Assembly (NCBI RefSeq): GCF_900113025.1
Contig: NZ_FONT01000002.1
Coordinates: forward strand, 377,434 to 441,433
DNA: 64,000 nucleotides
Direction: 5' to 3'
DNA from: Alteribacillus iranensis
GTDB taxonomy: Bacteria > Bacillota > Bacilli > Bacillales > Marinococcaceae
Shown here: one piece after another, positions 44,088-52,859 of the stretch
Layout: every line of letters begins with the position of its first letter
How positions within the stretch are numbered: position 1 is the first letter of the stretch
Made by a program: the position numbers and the translations under genes
The notes under the pieces: generated by a model
The model's input: only the letters and a program-made list of their open reading frames with translations
Databases searched by the model: none
Told to the model about the DNA's origin: nothing

Positions 44088-46040
44088 TCATACCTTCTTC
44101 ATGAGGTCTATGTGATACTTTTTCATTCGTCGATATAAGGTGGTCCGCGCAATTTGGCAGCGTCTTGCCACTTCTGATAAGTTGCCATTCGTTTCATGGA
44201 TTAACTCGATGATCTCTTCTCTTTCCGCTCGTTCTAACGGAGTGAACCGATCAACCGGGGGACTATCAACTTCTTTCTGTTTTTCTAAGATAGATTTCGG
44301 CAAAGATTCCATCGTAATATGCTGCCCCCCGTGAAAGAGAACCGCGTACTCCATGACATTCTTCATTTCTCGGATATTCCCAGGCCAAGAATGCTCTTCA
44401 AAAAAAGCAAGCACTTCGTTGTCAATAGCAGGTACTTCTCTTCCATGGCTTTTCGCTAATTCTGTTGCGAAGTGCTGGCACAAAAGAGGAATGTCTCCTT
44501 TTCGATGTTTCAACGGGGGCAAATGTACTTCCACCACATTCAAACGATAGTAAAGATCCGAGCGAAACGTACCTTTCTGTATTAAGGACGCCAAATCTTG
44601 GTTCGTTGCCGCAATAATACGAACATCGACCGGAACGGGTTTCGAGGAACCGATAGGAACGACTTCTTTTTCTTGTAACACTCGCAACAGGTGAACTTGC
44701 AAATCTAAAGGCATCTCCCCTATTTCATCAAGAAATAACGTCCCGCCATTGGCTTCTTCGAACTTTCCTTTTTTTCCTTGGGGGTCTCCACCTGTAAATG
44801 CTCCACGGGCATAGCCAAATAATTCACTCGTAATTAAGTTCTCAGGAATGGCCCCGCAGTTAATAGCAATAAACGGGTTATGTTTACGCTGGCTTTTCAA
44901 ATGAATGTTATGCGCAAATACTTCTTTCCCGGTCCCGCTTTCCCCTGTAAGAAGAACAGGTATATTCTTGTCCGAAATGACACCGATTTTTTGAATCGCT
45001 TGTTGAAGAGCCACCGATTGCCCAATTACTCCTTTTAGCTCCGTATTCGGTGGCGTAGACAGTCTCGGTTTTTCAATGAAAAGAGCAAAACCGATGTGCT
45101 CCGCGTTGAAGGTAATCCGTCGCACCCATATTTTTGATGGGCACGAAGCTACGTCCCATTCCACTTCGTATGGTTTTTTCTCTTGTAATACTTTTTTTAA
45201 GGAGGATAGCTCTTCTTTTGCCCATAACTGATTCCAATGGGAGAGCGAAAAAAGATCTAAACACGCACGATCTCCATGTACTACATTTAACATCTCGTCC
45301 ACTATTACAACATGGGCGGAGGTATTGGTTTTCATTTCTTGATACGTGTCTTGTAAATGTTTAAACACATCATAGGAATGGATAAACAACTGTTGTTCGA
45401 TTAAATGAGAAACGTTTTGGACGACGCTTAAAGAATGCGATTGTGCATGATGACTAGGACCTGTTACATCGATGATGCCTAATATTTTATTTGTCCTCGG
45501 ATCACGGATTGGCGCAGAGGAACAAACCCAAGGATGGACACCTTGGCAATAATGTTCAGAGGAAAGAATCTGGATCGGCTTTCTCGCCGCGAGAGATGTT
45601 CCGATGGCATTTGATCCGGCAGACTCTTCACTCCAATCCGCGCCAATGACAAAATTCATTTGTTCGGCTTTATCTAGTATGGGGGTTTCCCCTTGTAAAT
45701 AAATAATTCTACCGTCATGATCACCTAACGTGATGAGATGATTGGTACCAGCAATTTGTTTGGAAAATGCATCAATGATGGGCAGGGAGATGTTGTACAA
45801 GGTGGACTGATTAATTTGTTCCTTTAATTTTGCTTCACTCATTTTGATGGGTGATTGTTTTTGAAGCGGGTCGACTCCATATTGTTGGCAACGTTTCCAT
45901 GATTCTAGAACTTCTAAGCGTACATTGTTCGAATGAGGCACTTCTTGTTCACTCATAAAATATTCCCAATTACTCTCCAGTTCCTTTAATTTACGTGGAA
46001 GCTCGTTAATGGAATAGAACGCTAAGCTCGACCGAACCAA
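44088..46040 (-). CDS. acxR: Sigma-54-dependent transcriptional activator (AcoR/AcxR type)
   Basis: A 650-residue enhancer-binding protein. N-terminal GAF-type sensor region is at about residues 55-210, a PAS-like part at about 230-325, the AAA+ domain at about 345-575 with Walker A LLTGESGTGKEVFA, sigma-54 loop GAFTGG, Walker B GGTLFLDEIGEMP and arginine finger region FRSDLYYRLNV, and a C-terminal Fis-type helix-turn-helix NLSEVARRCQIARTTLYRRMKKY. Acetone carboxylase genes are controlled by this type of activator in other bacteria, and the acx promoter here is a sigma-54 promoter. The start is TTG at 46040 with GGGGGA upstream. The loop is GAFTGG, not the usual GAFTGA. Confidence 0.92.
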   Translation of the reverse strand: MVRSSLAFYSINELPRKLKELESNWEYFMSEQEVPHSNNVRLEVLESWKRCQQYGVDPLQKQSPIKMSEAKLKEQINQSTLYNISLPIIDAFSKQIAGTNHLITLGDHDGRIIYLQGETPILDKAEQMNFVIGADWSEESAGSNAIGTSLAARKPIQILSSEHYCQGVHPWVCSSAPIRDPRTNKILGIIDVTGPSHHAQSHSLSVVQNVSHLIEQQLFIHSYDVFKHLQDTYQEMKTNTSAHVVIVDEMLNVVHGDRACLDLFSLSHWNQLWAKEELSSLKKVLQEKKPYEVEWDVASCPSKIWVRRITFNAEHIGFALFIEKPRLSTPPNTELKGVIGQSVALQQAIQKIGVISDKNIPVLLTGESGTGKEVFAHNIHLKSQRKHNPFIAINCGAIPENLITSELFGYARGAFTGGDPQGKKGKFEEANGGTLFLDEIGEMPLDLQVHLLRVLQEKEVVPIGSSKPVPVDVRIIAATNQDLASLIQKGTFRSDLYYRLNVVEVHLPPLKHRKGDIPLLCQHFATELAKSHGREVPAIDNEVLAFFEEHSWPGNIREMKNVMEYAVLFHGGQHITMESLPKSILEKQKEVDSPPVDRFTPLERAEREEIIELIHETNGNLSEVARRCQIARTTLYRRMKKYHIDLMKKV

Positions 46041-46680
46041 CCCAAAGTCCCCCTTATTATCAATAATCTCGGTTTTCCGTTACATGTTGAGGCGCAAGCT
46101 ATTGGTCCCGCTAATTCCTTTCCTACACGGCTGAATTGAAGCTAACTTGAGATCCTTTTCATGACTCCCTCCTAGCTTTTTATCATATTCCTACATGTCG
46201 ATCTTTCCTTCCAGTTGAAGGGAACGATCGATACGTGAAGTGCTATTTTCCTCTCCGCTACACACGCGAAGCGCCTGATTCCTCTTCCAGGAATGGCGCT
46301 TGTCTCTTTTGTCTGCGTAAACCACTGATTATTGAACAGGGATCTATCTCTCTATGTTCCCTTCCACGGCAAGTCGTTCTTGGGATCACCGTTCCGCATC
46401 CAGTAGAACCATTCGCACGTAGAAGTACGACACTTCACATAAGTTGAATGATAAAGAAATGGAAATGATAGGAAAATAATGTAAAGGTACTCTGATATAA
46501 TAATATTCTAAATATAGTGATTTGTCAAACTATAATTCGAATGAAAAATATAGTAAGCGACAAATTGTACTCATCATAACCTTTAAAGTCATGTTTTCCT
46601 CAAGATTAAAAGTAACCGTAATTTCAAAACTGTTTGACATTTATAAGAACCTTTGTTACATTGATTTCAATTGAATAGGA
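46041..46680. other. Large intergenic region with one orphan hairpin
   Basis: A gap of about 640 bp between acxR (leftward) and the TPP riboswitch (rightward). Its one clear structure is a two-part stem at 46269-46301: AAGCGCC/GGCGCTT outside ATTCC/GGAAT, followed by GTCTCTTTTG on the plus strand. It reads as a terminator, although no plus-strand gene precedes it. The rest is AT-rich and presumably holds the promoter for the thiamine operon. No ORF is convincing. Confidence 0.5.
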
Positions 46681-46681
46681 A

Positions 46682-46780
46682 GTCCGCTAGGGGCGCTTTT
46701 TTCGAAAAGCTGAGATAAGGTGAATAGCCTTGGTCCCTTAGAACCTGATCTGGTTAATACCAGCGTAGGGAAGTGGAGAC
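46682..46780 (+). promoter_or_regulatory. TPP riboswitch (THI box)
   Basis: It has the conserved order of the thiamine pyrophosphate aptamer: AGGGGCGC, an internal hairpin, GCTGAGATAAGG, then AGAACCTGATCTGG, TTAATACCAGCG and TAGGGAAGTGG. It precedes a terminator and the tenA-ykoEDC genes, so high TPP should end transcription early. Confidence 0.97.
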
Positions 46781-46858
46781 GGTGTCTGAATGAACTCCAA
46801 GTGTACCATCTCTTTTAACAGAGGTGTACTCTTGTATTACCATGATATTGGACATACC

Positions 46859-46889
46859 AGCCGCTCCATTTCCGGGGGCGGCTTTTTTG
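46859..46889 (+). terminator. Riboswitch-linked terminator
   Basis: AGCCGC/GCGGCT stem with six Ts, 80 bp after the aptamer and about 200 bp before tenA; it is the likely off-state of the TPP switch. Confidence 0.85.
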
Positions 46890-47085
46890 TGTGCGTAAGA
46901 CGACAGCAGTGTGAATCCTTTCAAGTAAGCAGGTACCTTTTTCACTACACAAAAATCCGGGGCAGCGTTGACATGGTTTGTTCTGCCCCATCCCGGCGGC
47001 TTCCTCTTTTTCAATGATAGGTCGGAGCGGTCTTCAAAAAGCTGCAACTGACTAACTGCAATCATAAAAAGGAGGAGTTATGTGA

Positions 47086-47778
47086 ATGAGTTTTTCCCAG
47101 GAGTTACGTAGAAAGGCAGACCATTTATTTGATGCGTGCTATGAGCATCCATTCGTTCAAGGTATCGGCAAAGGACAATTGGAGAAAGATCAGCTTATTC
47201 ATTATGTGAAGCAAGACTATGAATATTTGAATGCGATGATTCAAGCGCGCGCTCTCGGCTTGGCAAAATGCCAAACACGGGAAGATATGGAAATGTTCCA
47301 TACGAGCATTGGATTTATTTTAAACAGTGAAATTCACCCCCATCACAATATGTGCGAACAGGCCGGGGTAACTTACGAGGAACTACAAGGCTACCGTCTC
47401 GCTCCGATCGCCCAGCATTACGCGAAGCACATGCTTCATGCGGCGTATGAAGGAACGCTTGGAGACATCATTGCGGCGACTCTTCCTTGCCCGTGGGTCT
47501 ATTTAGACTGCGGCGAGCGTCTCATCAAAGACTACAATCCAGAGCCGTCTCACCCGTATTATGACTGGATTTCCTTTTATGGCAGTCAAGAAGAACCGCG
47601 AATGAATGTGTACTTAGACAAACTGGATCAACTTGCGGAAAAAGCAACCGCTGAAGAAAAACAGCGCTGGGAAGATCATTTTTTGGAAGGCTGCCAGCTG
47701 GAGTATATGTTCTTTGACATGGCGTATCAAGCCGCAGATTGGCCACTTGCCTTTACGGAGGAGAGTACAAGCCGATGA
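47086..47778 (+). CDS. tenA: Thiaminase II / aminopyrimidine aminohydrolase TenA
   Basis: A 230-residue TenA protein that hydrolyses aminopyrimidine breakdown products of thiamin to hydroxymethylpyrimidine for salvage. The nucleophile Cys is in ATLPCPWVYLDCGERL (about residue 135), the N-terminal HPFVQGIGKGQL and QDYEYLNAMIQA are substrate-pocket helices, and a late Glu is in CQLEYMFFDMAY. The start ATG has AGGAGG-like spacing. Its stop overlaps ykoE (ATGA). Its position in the TPP-regulated operon with a pyrimidine/thiamin transporter supports a salvage role. Confidence 0.95.
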   Translation: MSFSQELRRKADHLFDACYEHPFVQGIGKGQLEKDQLIHYVKQDYEYLNAMIQARALGLAKCQTREDMEMFHTSIGFILNSEIHPHHNMCEQAGVTYEELQGYRLAPIAQHYAKHMLHAAYEGTLGDIIAATLPCPWVYLDCGERLIKDYNPEPSHPYYDWISFYGSQEEPRMNVYLDKLDQLAEKATAEEKQRWEDHFLEGCQLEYMFFDMAYQAADWPLAFTEESTSR

Positions 47779-48365
47779 GCACGTTGAATTTGCGTGAAAT
47801 CGTAGTGATAGCGTTTCTCTCTGCCGTGTTTGGAGTGCTTTATTTAGTTTGGATTTTCGTCAATCAAATTCTCACTGGGATCACGGGTCCTGCGGGCGCT
47901 GGTTTGATGAAAGGGTTATGGTTGATGGCACCGATTATTTGTATGGTGATTATTCAGAAACCCGGGGTTGCTCTGGCTGCGGAAATGATTGCTGCTTTCA
48001 CGGAGATTATGGTCGGTTCGGTGAATGCCGGAACTGTGTTGCTGCTTGGATTCACGCAAGGTCTCGGAGCTGAAATGATGTTTGCGATGTTCCGATATCG
48101 AATCTTCACCCTCCCCGTTCTCATGCTCGCGGGAATGGCCGGTACGATGGCAAATGTCATTACCCTGTATTTCATTTACGGCTACAGCCAATATGCTCCA
48201 CCCGTTTTTGCGTTCATGGTCATTACCGCTCTTCTCAGCGGTGCGATTTTCGGTGGCTGGGCGAGCCGTTCACTCGCTTATACGCTCGTGCGGACAGGAG
48301 TGCTCCATAACTTTGCACTCGGTAAAGAGTATCAGAAGAAAAAAATGGAGAAATCAGCATCATGA
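47775..48365 (+). CDS. ykoE: ECF transporter S component YkoE (thiamin/HMP)
   Basis: A 196-residue membrane protein with about six helices, the substrate-binding subunit of the Bacillus YkoEDC energy-coupling-factor transporter. The first helix VVIAFLSAVFGVLYLVWIFVNQI and the segment GVALAAEMIAAFTEIMVGS match the YkoE pattern. ATG at 47775 overlaps the tenA stop; the frame upstream to 47739 lies inside tenA and is ignored. Its own stop overlaps ykoD in the same ATGA manner. Control by TPP indicates thiamin or its pyrimidine precursor as the substrate. Confidence 0.93.
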   Translation: MSTLNLREIVVIAFLSAVFGVLYLVWIFVNQILTGITGPAGAGLMKGLWLMAPIICMVIIQKPGVALAAEMIAAFTEIMVGSVNAGTVLLLGFTQGLGAEMMFAMFRYRIFTLPVLMLAGMAGTMANVITLYFIYGYSQYAPPVFAFMVITALLSGAIFGGWASRSLAYTLVRTGVLHNFALGKEYQKKKMEKSAS

Positions 48366-50050
48366 GTATCATCGAAGCAACAGATGTATCGATTACGTTC
48401 GGCCTTCAGAAACGACCGTCCTTACGACACGTTACTTTTTTCATTACTAAAGGGGAAACCGTCCTCCTCCTTGGTCCCAGCGGGTGTGGAAAAAGTACAC
48501 TCGCCCACGCTCTTCAAGGCTTAATTCCAAGATCGGTAGAAGCGGACGTTACTGGGACGTTGTCCGTGAAAGGAGAACACCCTGCCACATGGACGCCGCG
48601 AGAAGCGATTCAGCACGTTGGTATTCTTTTTCAAGATCCGGAAACACAGTTCTGTATGCTGACCGTGGAGGATGAAATTTTATTCGGTCTCGAAAATCTC
48701 GGGCTGTCTCGAGAAGAAATGGAAGAGCGACTAGAACGAAGTCTCGCGTACACAGGGTTAGTGGACCGTCGTCATGAGGCGTTGAATAAGCTGTCCGGCG
48801 GGTTAAAACAAAAGGCAGCGATAGCTTGTTTGCTTGCCTTAGATCCGGATATATTTGTCCTCGATGAGCCAACCGCTAATTTAGACCCGAAAAGTAGTGA
48901 TGACATTCTTCGATTGTTCGCTGACATCGCCCGTGATCCTTCCAAAACTGTTATTTTTATTGAACATCAGCTTGATCCAGTCCTTCCTGTTATTGACAGG
49001 GTAATCGCGCTAAGTGAAAAAGAAGGGATATTGGCAGAAGGCTCGCCTCGTGAAATATTCACGAATGATGCTGTGTCGTTACAGCAAGAAGGAATTTGGC
49101 TCCCTCAAGTGTGCATGAAAGCATTGGAGCTAGAAAAAGCAGGAAAAATCACGTGGCCGACACTTCCTTTATCACTAAAAGAATGGCAAGCTGCCTGTGA
49201 AAAGCAAGCCATTGTTCTATCTCCTTCAACGGAAACGGAAACGGTGCCTTCTGTTCGTACGGATGCCCCTATCATGGAAGCAGAGTCGGTATGTTTTTCC
49301 TATAAAAATCAAACCGTTCTCGAGGATGTTTATTTTTCTATCGCTTCTGGTGAATTCACGGTGCTGGTTGGCGCGAACGGGGCTGGCAAAAGTACATTAG
49401 CGAAAGTGATTGCGGGTATCCACTCCCCGACACATGGGGTGCTGCGAAGAAACGGAGAAGACCAACAACGAATGTCACGAGCCGAATTATTTCAGCGTAC
49501 CGGATATGTCTTTCAACAACCGGAACACCAATTTGTGACCGATACTGTGGAAGAAGAGCTGTCCTATGGTTGGAAAATAACAGACACACCGGCAGCAGAA
49601 TGGCAGCAAGACGTCGAGAACAAGCTGGACGAATTTCGCCTCCAGGAAAAGCGGATGGAAAATCCTTTCTCCCTCAGCCAAGGGCAAAAGCGGCGCTTGT
49701 CTGTTGCTTCCATGCTTTCTCCGCAGCAAGATGTATTGATTCTTGATGAACCAACATTCGGACAAGATGAAGCAAGTACAGTAGCGCTGATGAAACAAGT
49801 GAAACAATTGCATGACGAAGGACAAACGATTGTGATGATCACACACGATATGGAACTCGTCGCCCGCTATGCCGAAAAGGTGTTGCTCGTGGAAGAAGGG
49901 ACAATCACTTACGAAGGACCCATCGCCCCCTTTTTTAACGATCGCGATCGATTAGAGAAAGCAGCATTGAAAGCACCTCTCTCCTGGGAACTCGAACGCT
50001 GGGAGAGAGCAATGAATAAGAAAAACGCAAGCACCTTGACTTGCACATGA
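48362..50050 (+). CDS. ykoD: Double ABC ATPase YkoD of the ECF thiamin transporter
   Basis: A 562-residue fusion of two ABC ATPase domains. The first has Walker A LGPSGCGKSTLAHAL, signature LSGGLKQKAAIA and Walker B IFVLDEPTANLDP; the second (from about residue 300) has VGANGAGKSTLAKVIAG, SLSQGQKRRLSVA and VLILDEPTFGQDE. It powers uptake through YkoE and YkoC. The last few residues, after NKKN, are encoded by the edge of a Family A repeat that begins at about 50030, so the natural C-terminus may have been altered by it. Confidence 0.94.
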   Translation: MSIIEATDVSITFGLQKRPSLRHVTFFITKGETVLLLGPSGCGKSTLAHALQGLIPRSVEADVTGTLSVKGEHPATWTPREAIQHVGILFQDPETQFCMLTVEDEILFGLENLGLSREEMEERLERSLAYTGLVDRRHEALNKLSGGLKQKAAIACLLALDPDIFVLDEPTANLDPKSSDDILRLFADIARDPSKTVIFIEHQLDPVLPVIDRVIALSEKEGILAEGSPREIFTNDAVSLQQEGIWLPQVCMKALELEKAGKITWPTLPLSLKEWQAACEKQAIVLSPSTETETVPSVRTDAPIMEAESVCFSYKNQTVLEDVYFSIASGEFTVLVGANGAGKSTLAKVIAGIHSPTHGVLRRNGEDQQRMSRAELFQRTGYVFQQPEHQFVTDTVEEELSYGWKITDTPAAEWQQDVENKLDEFRLQEKRMENPFSLSQGQKRRLSVASMLSPQQDVLILDEPTFGQDEASTVALMKQVKQLHDEGQTIVMITHDMELVARYAEKVLLVEEGTITYEGPIAPFFNDRDRLEKAALKAPLSWELERWERAMNKKNASTLTCT

Positions 50051-50290
50051 CGTGCTGACTTCTGCGTTGGCTTACGCAGGATGCGTTGACTTTTGCGTTA
50101 GCTAGTACACGATGTACTGACTTCTGCGTTGCAAACAGGACGTTTGCGTTCTTAGCAGAAGATCAATTGCTGACGTTCGTGTACTTAGCAAAAGTTCCCT
50201 ACCTGACGTTTGCGTTCTTAGCAGAAGAACCGCTATGCGACAAGCACTGACCTCGAACGAGCAGGCGCTGAAGCTGAACGTGACTCCAGG
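50030..50290 (+). repeat. Family A repeat inside the ykoEDC operon
   Basis: Four hairpins in strict register: 50043-50055 (GCAC/GTGC), 50074-50086 (ACGC/GCGT), 50105-50117 (GTAC/GTAC), 50131-50147 (GCAAAC/GTTTGC). The first three are exactly 31 bp apart and separated by the near-constant 18-nt linker TGACTTCTGCGTTGGCTT or TGACTTTTGCGTTAGCTA. The block ends in AGGCGCTGAAGCTGAAC. It separates ykoD and ykoC by 283 bp. Confidence 0.88.
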
Positions 50291-50333
50291 AACGCTATAC
50301 TTTCGTATCTTATAAGAAAGGAGCGATGGTTCC

Positions 50334-51104
50334 ATGATAGAAGAATATCAGCAACAGCCACGTTTTTTACAGCAAGTGAACCCTTCATTGAAACTGGTTG
50401 CTGTTCTAATCATGATTGCTGTCATGATTCCCGTGTTTGATCTTTGGACGCCGTTATTTCTTTTTGTGTTGACGATCGCGTCCATCATTGGACTGGGTGG
50501 CATTTCACCCCGATTTCTATTGCTGTTGCTATTGCCATTTCTCTTATTTGCTTTTAGTTTTCTATGGATGCAAGTCGTCTTTCCCGATGAACAGGGAGCG
50601 ACTGTTTTATTTGAAATTGGGCCGCTTCCTGTTGCTCTCGAAAACGTAATCATCGGTGCTTCCCTCGGACTGCGGGCGCTTGTTTTCGCTTCCTGGTCGC
50701 TACTATTCGTTCTCACGACGGAACCGACCAAATTCATGCTCAGTCTGATTCAACAATGCAAGCTGCCGCCCCGCTTCGGTTACGGAATGATGGCGGCTTA
50801 TCGCTTTCTCCCCGCTTTTCGCGATGAATTGGCACAAGTAAGAACCGCTCACATGATCCGCGGCTTTGGGAAAGAGAGAAAATGGAAGCAGTGGAAACGC
50901 TACTTTATCCCATTGATGGCAAGCGCGATCCGCAAAGCAGAACGGACAGCGGTTGCAATGGAATCGAAAGGATTTGACGGGAGCCGCGACCGCAGCTATT
51001 ACCGCCGCCTCACTTGGAATAAACGGGACATGCAGTTTCTGATTTTTGTTACCGCTCTCTTAGTTATCACTTTTCTGCTTCCCGACCTGATGATAAGAAA
51101 ATGA
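50334..51104 (+). CDS. ykoC: ECF transporter T component YkoC
   Basis: A 256-residue EcfT-family membrane protein with about five helices that couples the ATPase to YkoE. FLQQVNPSLKLVAVLIMIAVM is the usual N-terminus, and RTAHMIRGFGKERKWKQWKRYFIPLMASAIRKAERTAVAMESKGFDG carries the two Arg-Gly/Ser-Lys-Gly coupling motifs. The ATG has AAAGGAG upstream. In Bacillus it follows ykoD closely; here the Family A repeat lies between. Confidence 0.93.
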   Translation: MIEEYQQQPRFLQQVNPSLKLVAVLIMIAVMIPVFDLWTPLFLFVLTIASIIGLGGISPRFLLLLLLPFLLFAFSFLWMQVVFPDEQGATVLFEIGPLPVALENVIIGASLGLRALVFASWSLLFVLTTEPTKFMLSLIQQCKLPPRFGYGMMAAYRFLPAFRDELAQVRTAHMIRGFGKERKWKQWKRYFIPLMASAIRKAERTAVAMESKGFDGSRDRSYYRRLTWNKRDMQFLIFVTALLVITFLLPDLMIRK

Positions 51105-51144
51105 AATGTCATGCCGAAGGACGCCCCTTTTGGCATGACTTTAT
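51104..51144 (+). terminator. Terminator of the tenA-ykoEDC operon
   Basis: GTCATGCC/GGCATGAC stem directly after ykoC with TTTATT following. Confidence 0.85.
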
Positions 51145-51233
51145 TATAAGATCGGAAAGCATAGTGGTCACATCCGTGATAGTGAGTGTGATCAACTTTG
51201 AAATGTAAAATCGGCTGAAAAGCTCTCCCTCTT

Positions 51234-51680
51234 TTATCTGTCGTGTTGTTCTTTAAGTAATTCTTTCACTTTCTGAAAAATAAAAATGAATTGATCAATC
51301 TCTTCATCTTTAATTCCTGACAACACTTCTCTTAAATAGTCATTTACTTGTTCTTGTGTTTTTTTATAGGCTTTCTTTCCTTGATCGGTCAGGTCTATGT
51401 ACTTCACTCGTCTATCTTGTTCATGGTGAGCCACTTCGACATACCCTTTATCGAGCAGCTTCTTGAGGCGGCTGGAGGTCGCGCTCTTATGGGTACCCTG
51501 CAATTCGGTAAGCTCCTTCGAGGTAAGCGGTCCCAATCGGTGCAGCCAGTCCAGCATTTTAATTTGCTCAAGTGAAAATTCCCGGTGCAACTCATTTTCT
51601 ACTTTCCGGAACACTTCATTTTGCCCGTAAATCATCACATCGGTGAACAGTTGAATCGCTTCTTGAAGTTTTGTATCCAT
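51234..51680 (-). CDS. MarR family regulator
   Basis: A 148-residue winged-helix protein. FSLEQIKMLDWLHRLGPLTSKELTELQGTHKSATSSRLKKLLDKGYVEVAHHEQDRRVKYIDLTDQGKKAY is the full DNA-binding domain with the D-x-R wing; flanking helices form the dimer interface. GTG at 51689 overlaps the ribosome site, so ATG at 51680 is taken. A perfect palindrome lies immediately upstream in its promoter, consistent with autorepression. The controlled target could be itself or a distant gene; the neighbour at 51811 is on the same strand but upstream of nothing shared. Confidence 0.9.
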   Translation of the reverse strand: MDTKLQEAIQLFTDVMIYGQNEVFRKVENELHREFSLEQIKMLDWLHRLGPLTSKELTELQGTHKSATSSRLKKLLDKGYVEVAHHEQDRRVKYIDLTDQGKKAYKKTQEQVNDYLREVLSGIKDEEIDQFIFIFQKVKELLKEQHDR

Positions 51681-51704
51681 GACGTTCACTCCCTCAACTA
51701 CATA

Positions 51705-51725
51705 ATAGTTTACCTGGTAAACTAT
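51705..51725. promoter_or_regulatory. MarR operator palindrome
   Basis: A 21-bp perfect dyad centred on 51715; its core is AGTTTACCTGGTAAACT. It lies 25 bp upstream of the marR start codon, where MarR repressors usually bind. Confidence 0.85.
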
Positions 51726-51749
51726 TGAAATGTCAATTTTTTGGGAATG

Positions 51750-51790
51750 AGAAAAAGGATCCAGTCTCTATCGACCGCATCCTTTTTTCT
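51750..51790 (-). terminator. Terminator of the second 2-hydroxyacid dehydrogenase gene
   Basis: AGAAAAAGGAT/ATCCTTTTTTCT arms, 20 bp past the stop at 51811. It also insulates the marR promoter. Confidence 0.82.
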
Positions 51791-51810
51791 CCCTGGGACC
51801 AACCATGTTT

Positions 51811-52764
51811 CTATCGTTTTATCACATGTTTCGGTTCTTGACCGAGGACACCCGCCACACACTGTTCTGCGGCATCCTGGTACATCGCATGACGCGTTTC
51901 TACCGTAGCGGTACCCGAATGAGGAAGCGTTAAGACATTGTCCATTTTTAATAACGGATGATCCGAATCAACTGGTTCTTTGTCATACACGTCAACGGCA
52001 GCGGCTTGAATCTGTCCTTTTTCCAGCGCTTGTACGAGATCTTCTTCTACTACCACTGGGCCGCGGCCACCATTGATAAAAATAGCACGTTCTTTCATTT
52101 GTTTAAACTCCTCGGCTCCAATCATGCCTCGGGTTGATTCAGTAAGAGGGGTTAACACCATGACCACATCAGATGTCTCTAAGAGCTCGTCCCGGTCCGC
52201 ATATACAGCACCTGTCGTTTTCTCAGCTTCCGGCTTTCGATGCCGGTTATGATAAAGCACATTCATACGAAAACCAACGGATGCCCGTCGAGCAACTTCC
52301 TCTCCAATCCGTCCCATTCCAATGATACCAAGTGTTTTTCCGGTCACATCCATTCCGAACATGTCAGAGGTGAGCGGCTTTTTCCAATGTCCTTCTTTTA
52401 CATACCGATCGAGTTCAGACATCCGTTTAGCCGTCGCGATCATCATACCGATCATTGAATCTGCCATCGCATCGATTAGAACAGTCGGCGTATGTGTCGC
52501 CATAATCCCGCGATTCGTGATTGCTTCCATATCAAAGTTGTCGTAACCGACCGATACGTTACTTACTACTTTTAAATGTGGCGCATGGTCAAGCAAATCA
52601 TCATCTATTTTCAGCATCGCGCCATATAATCCATCCGCTTCCTTTAAATAATTGTAAAACAATTCTTTTTCTTTTCGTGGCCGCGCGAGACGAACGTCAC
52701 AATGCTCTTTCATGTATGCAAGGACGTCCTCCGGCGGTTCTACATAGGACAAAATCATTGCCAT
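51811..52764 (-). CDS. 2-hydroxyacid dehydrogenase, paralogue of the 18.7-kb gene
   Basis: A 317-residue D-2-hydroxyacid dehydrogenase. NAD motif LGIIGMGRIGEEVARRA; catalytic Arg in FINGGRGPVVVEED, Glu in VDVYDKEP and His in LTLPHSGTATVETRHA. It shares long blocks with the protein at 18750-19766 (HLKVVSNVSVGYDN and SELDRYVKEG versus PELDRYVKEG) and is of the same glyoxylate/hydroxypyruvate/D-glycerate type. It stands alone and has no TTGTCGACAA site, so it is probably regulated separately from the GntR island. The start ATG has AAGGAGAGG upstream. Confidence 0.87.
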   Translation of the reverse strand: MAMILSYVEPPEDVLAYMKEHCDVRLARPRKEKELFYNYLKEADGLYGAMLKIDDDLLDHAPHLKVVSNVSVGYDNFDMEAITNRGIMATHTPTVLIDAMADSMIGMMIATAKRMSELDRYVKEGHWKKPLTSDMFGMDVTGKTLGIIGMGRIGEEVARRASVGFRMNVLYHNRHRKPEAEKTTGAVYADRDELLETSDVVMVLTPLTESTRGMIGAEEFKQMKERAIFINGGRGPVVVEEDLVQALEKGQIQAAAVDVYDKEPVDSDHPLLKMDNVLTLPHSGTATVETRHAMYQDAAEQCVAGVLGQEPKHVIKR

Positions 52765-52859
52765 CCCTTGTTCCTCTCCTTCTCCTTGAAATGTCTGGTT
52801 TTATTTTAACATAGGTGACCACGGAAGCAGAGAATGCGGAAGGTTGCGCCTTGCTTTCG

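Noticed and set aside
46754..47065. ORFs between the TPP riboswitch and tenA on both strands
   Set aside because: They cover the aptamer, terminator and leader; no coding signals.
50043..50147. CRISPR-like array (constant linker, variable units)
   Set aside because: Only three to four units, variable parts are 13-bp palindromes, the linker is 18 nt and varies, and there are no cas genes.
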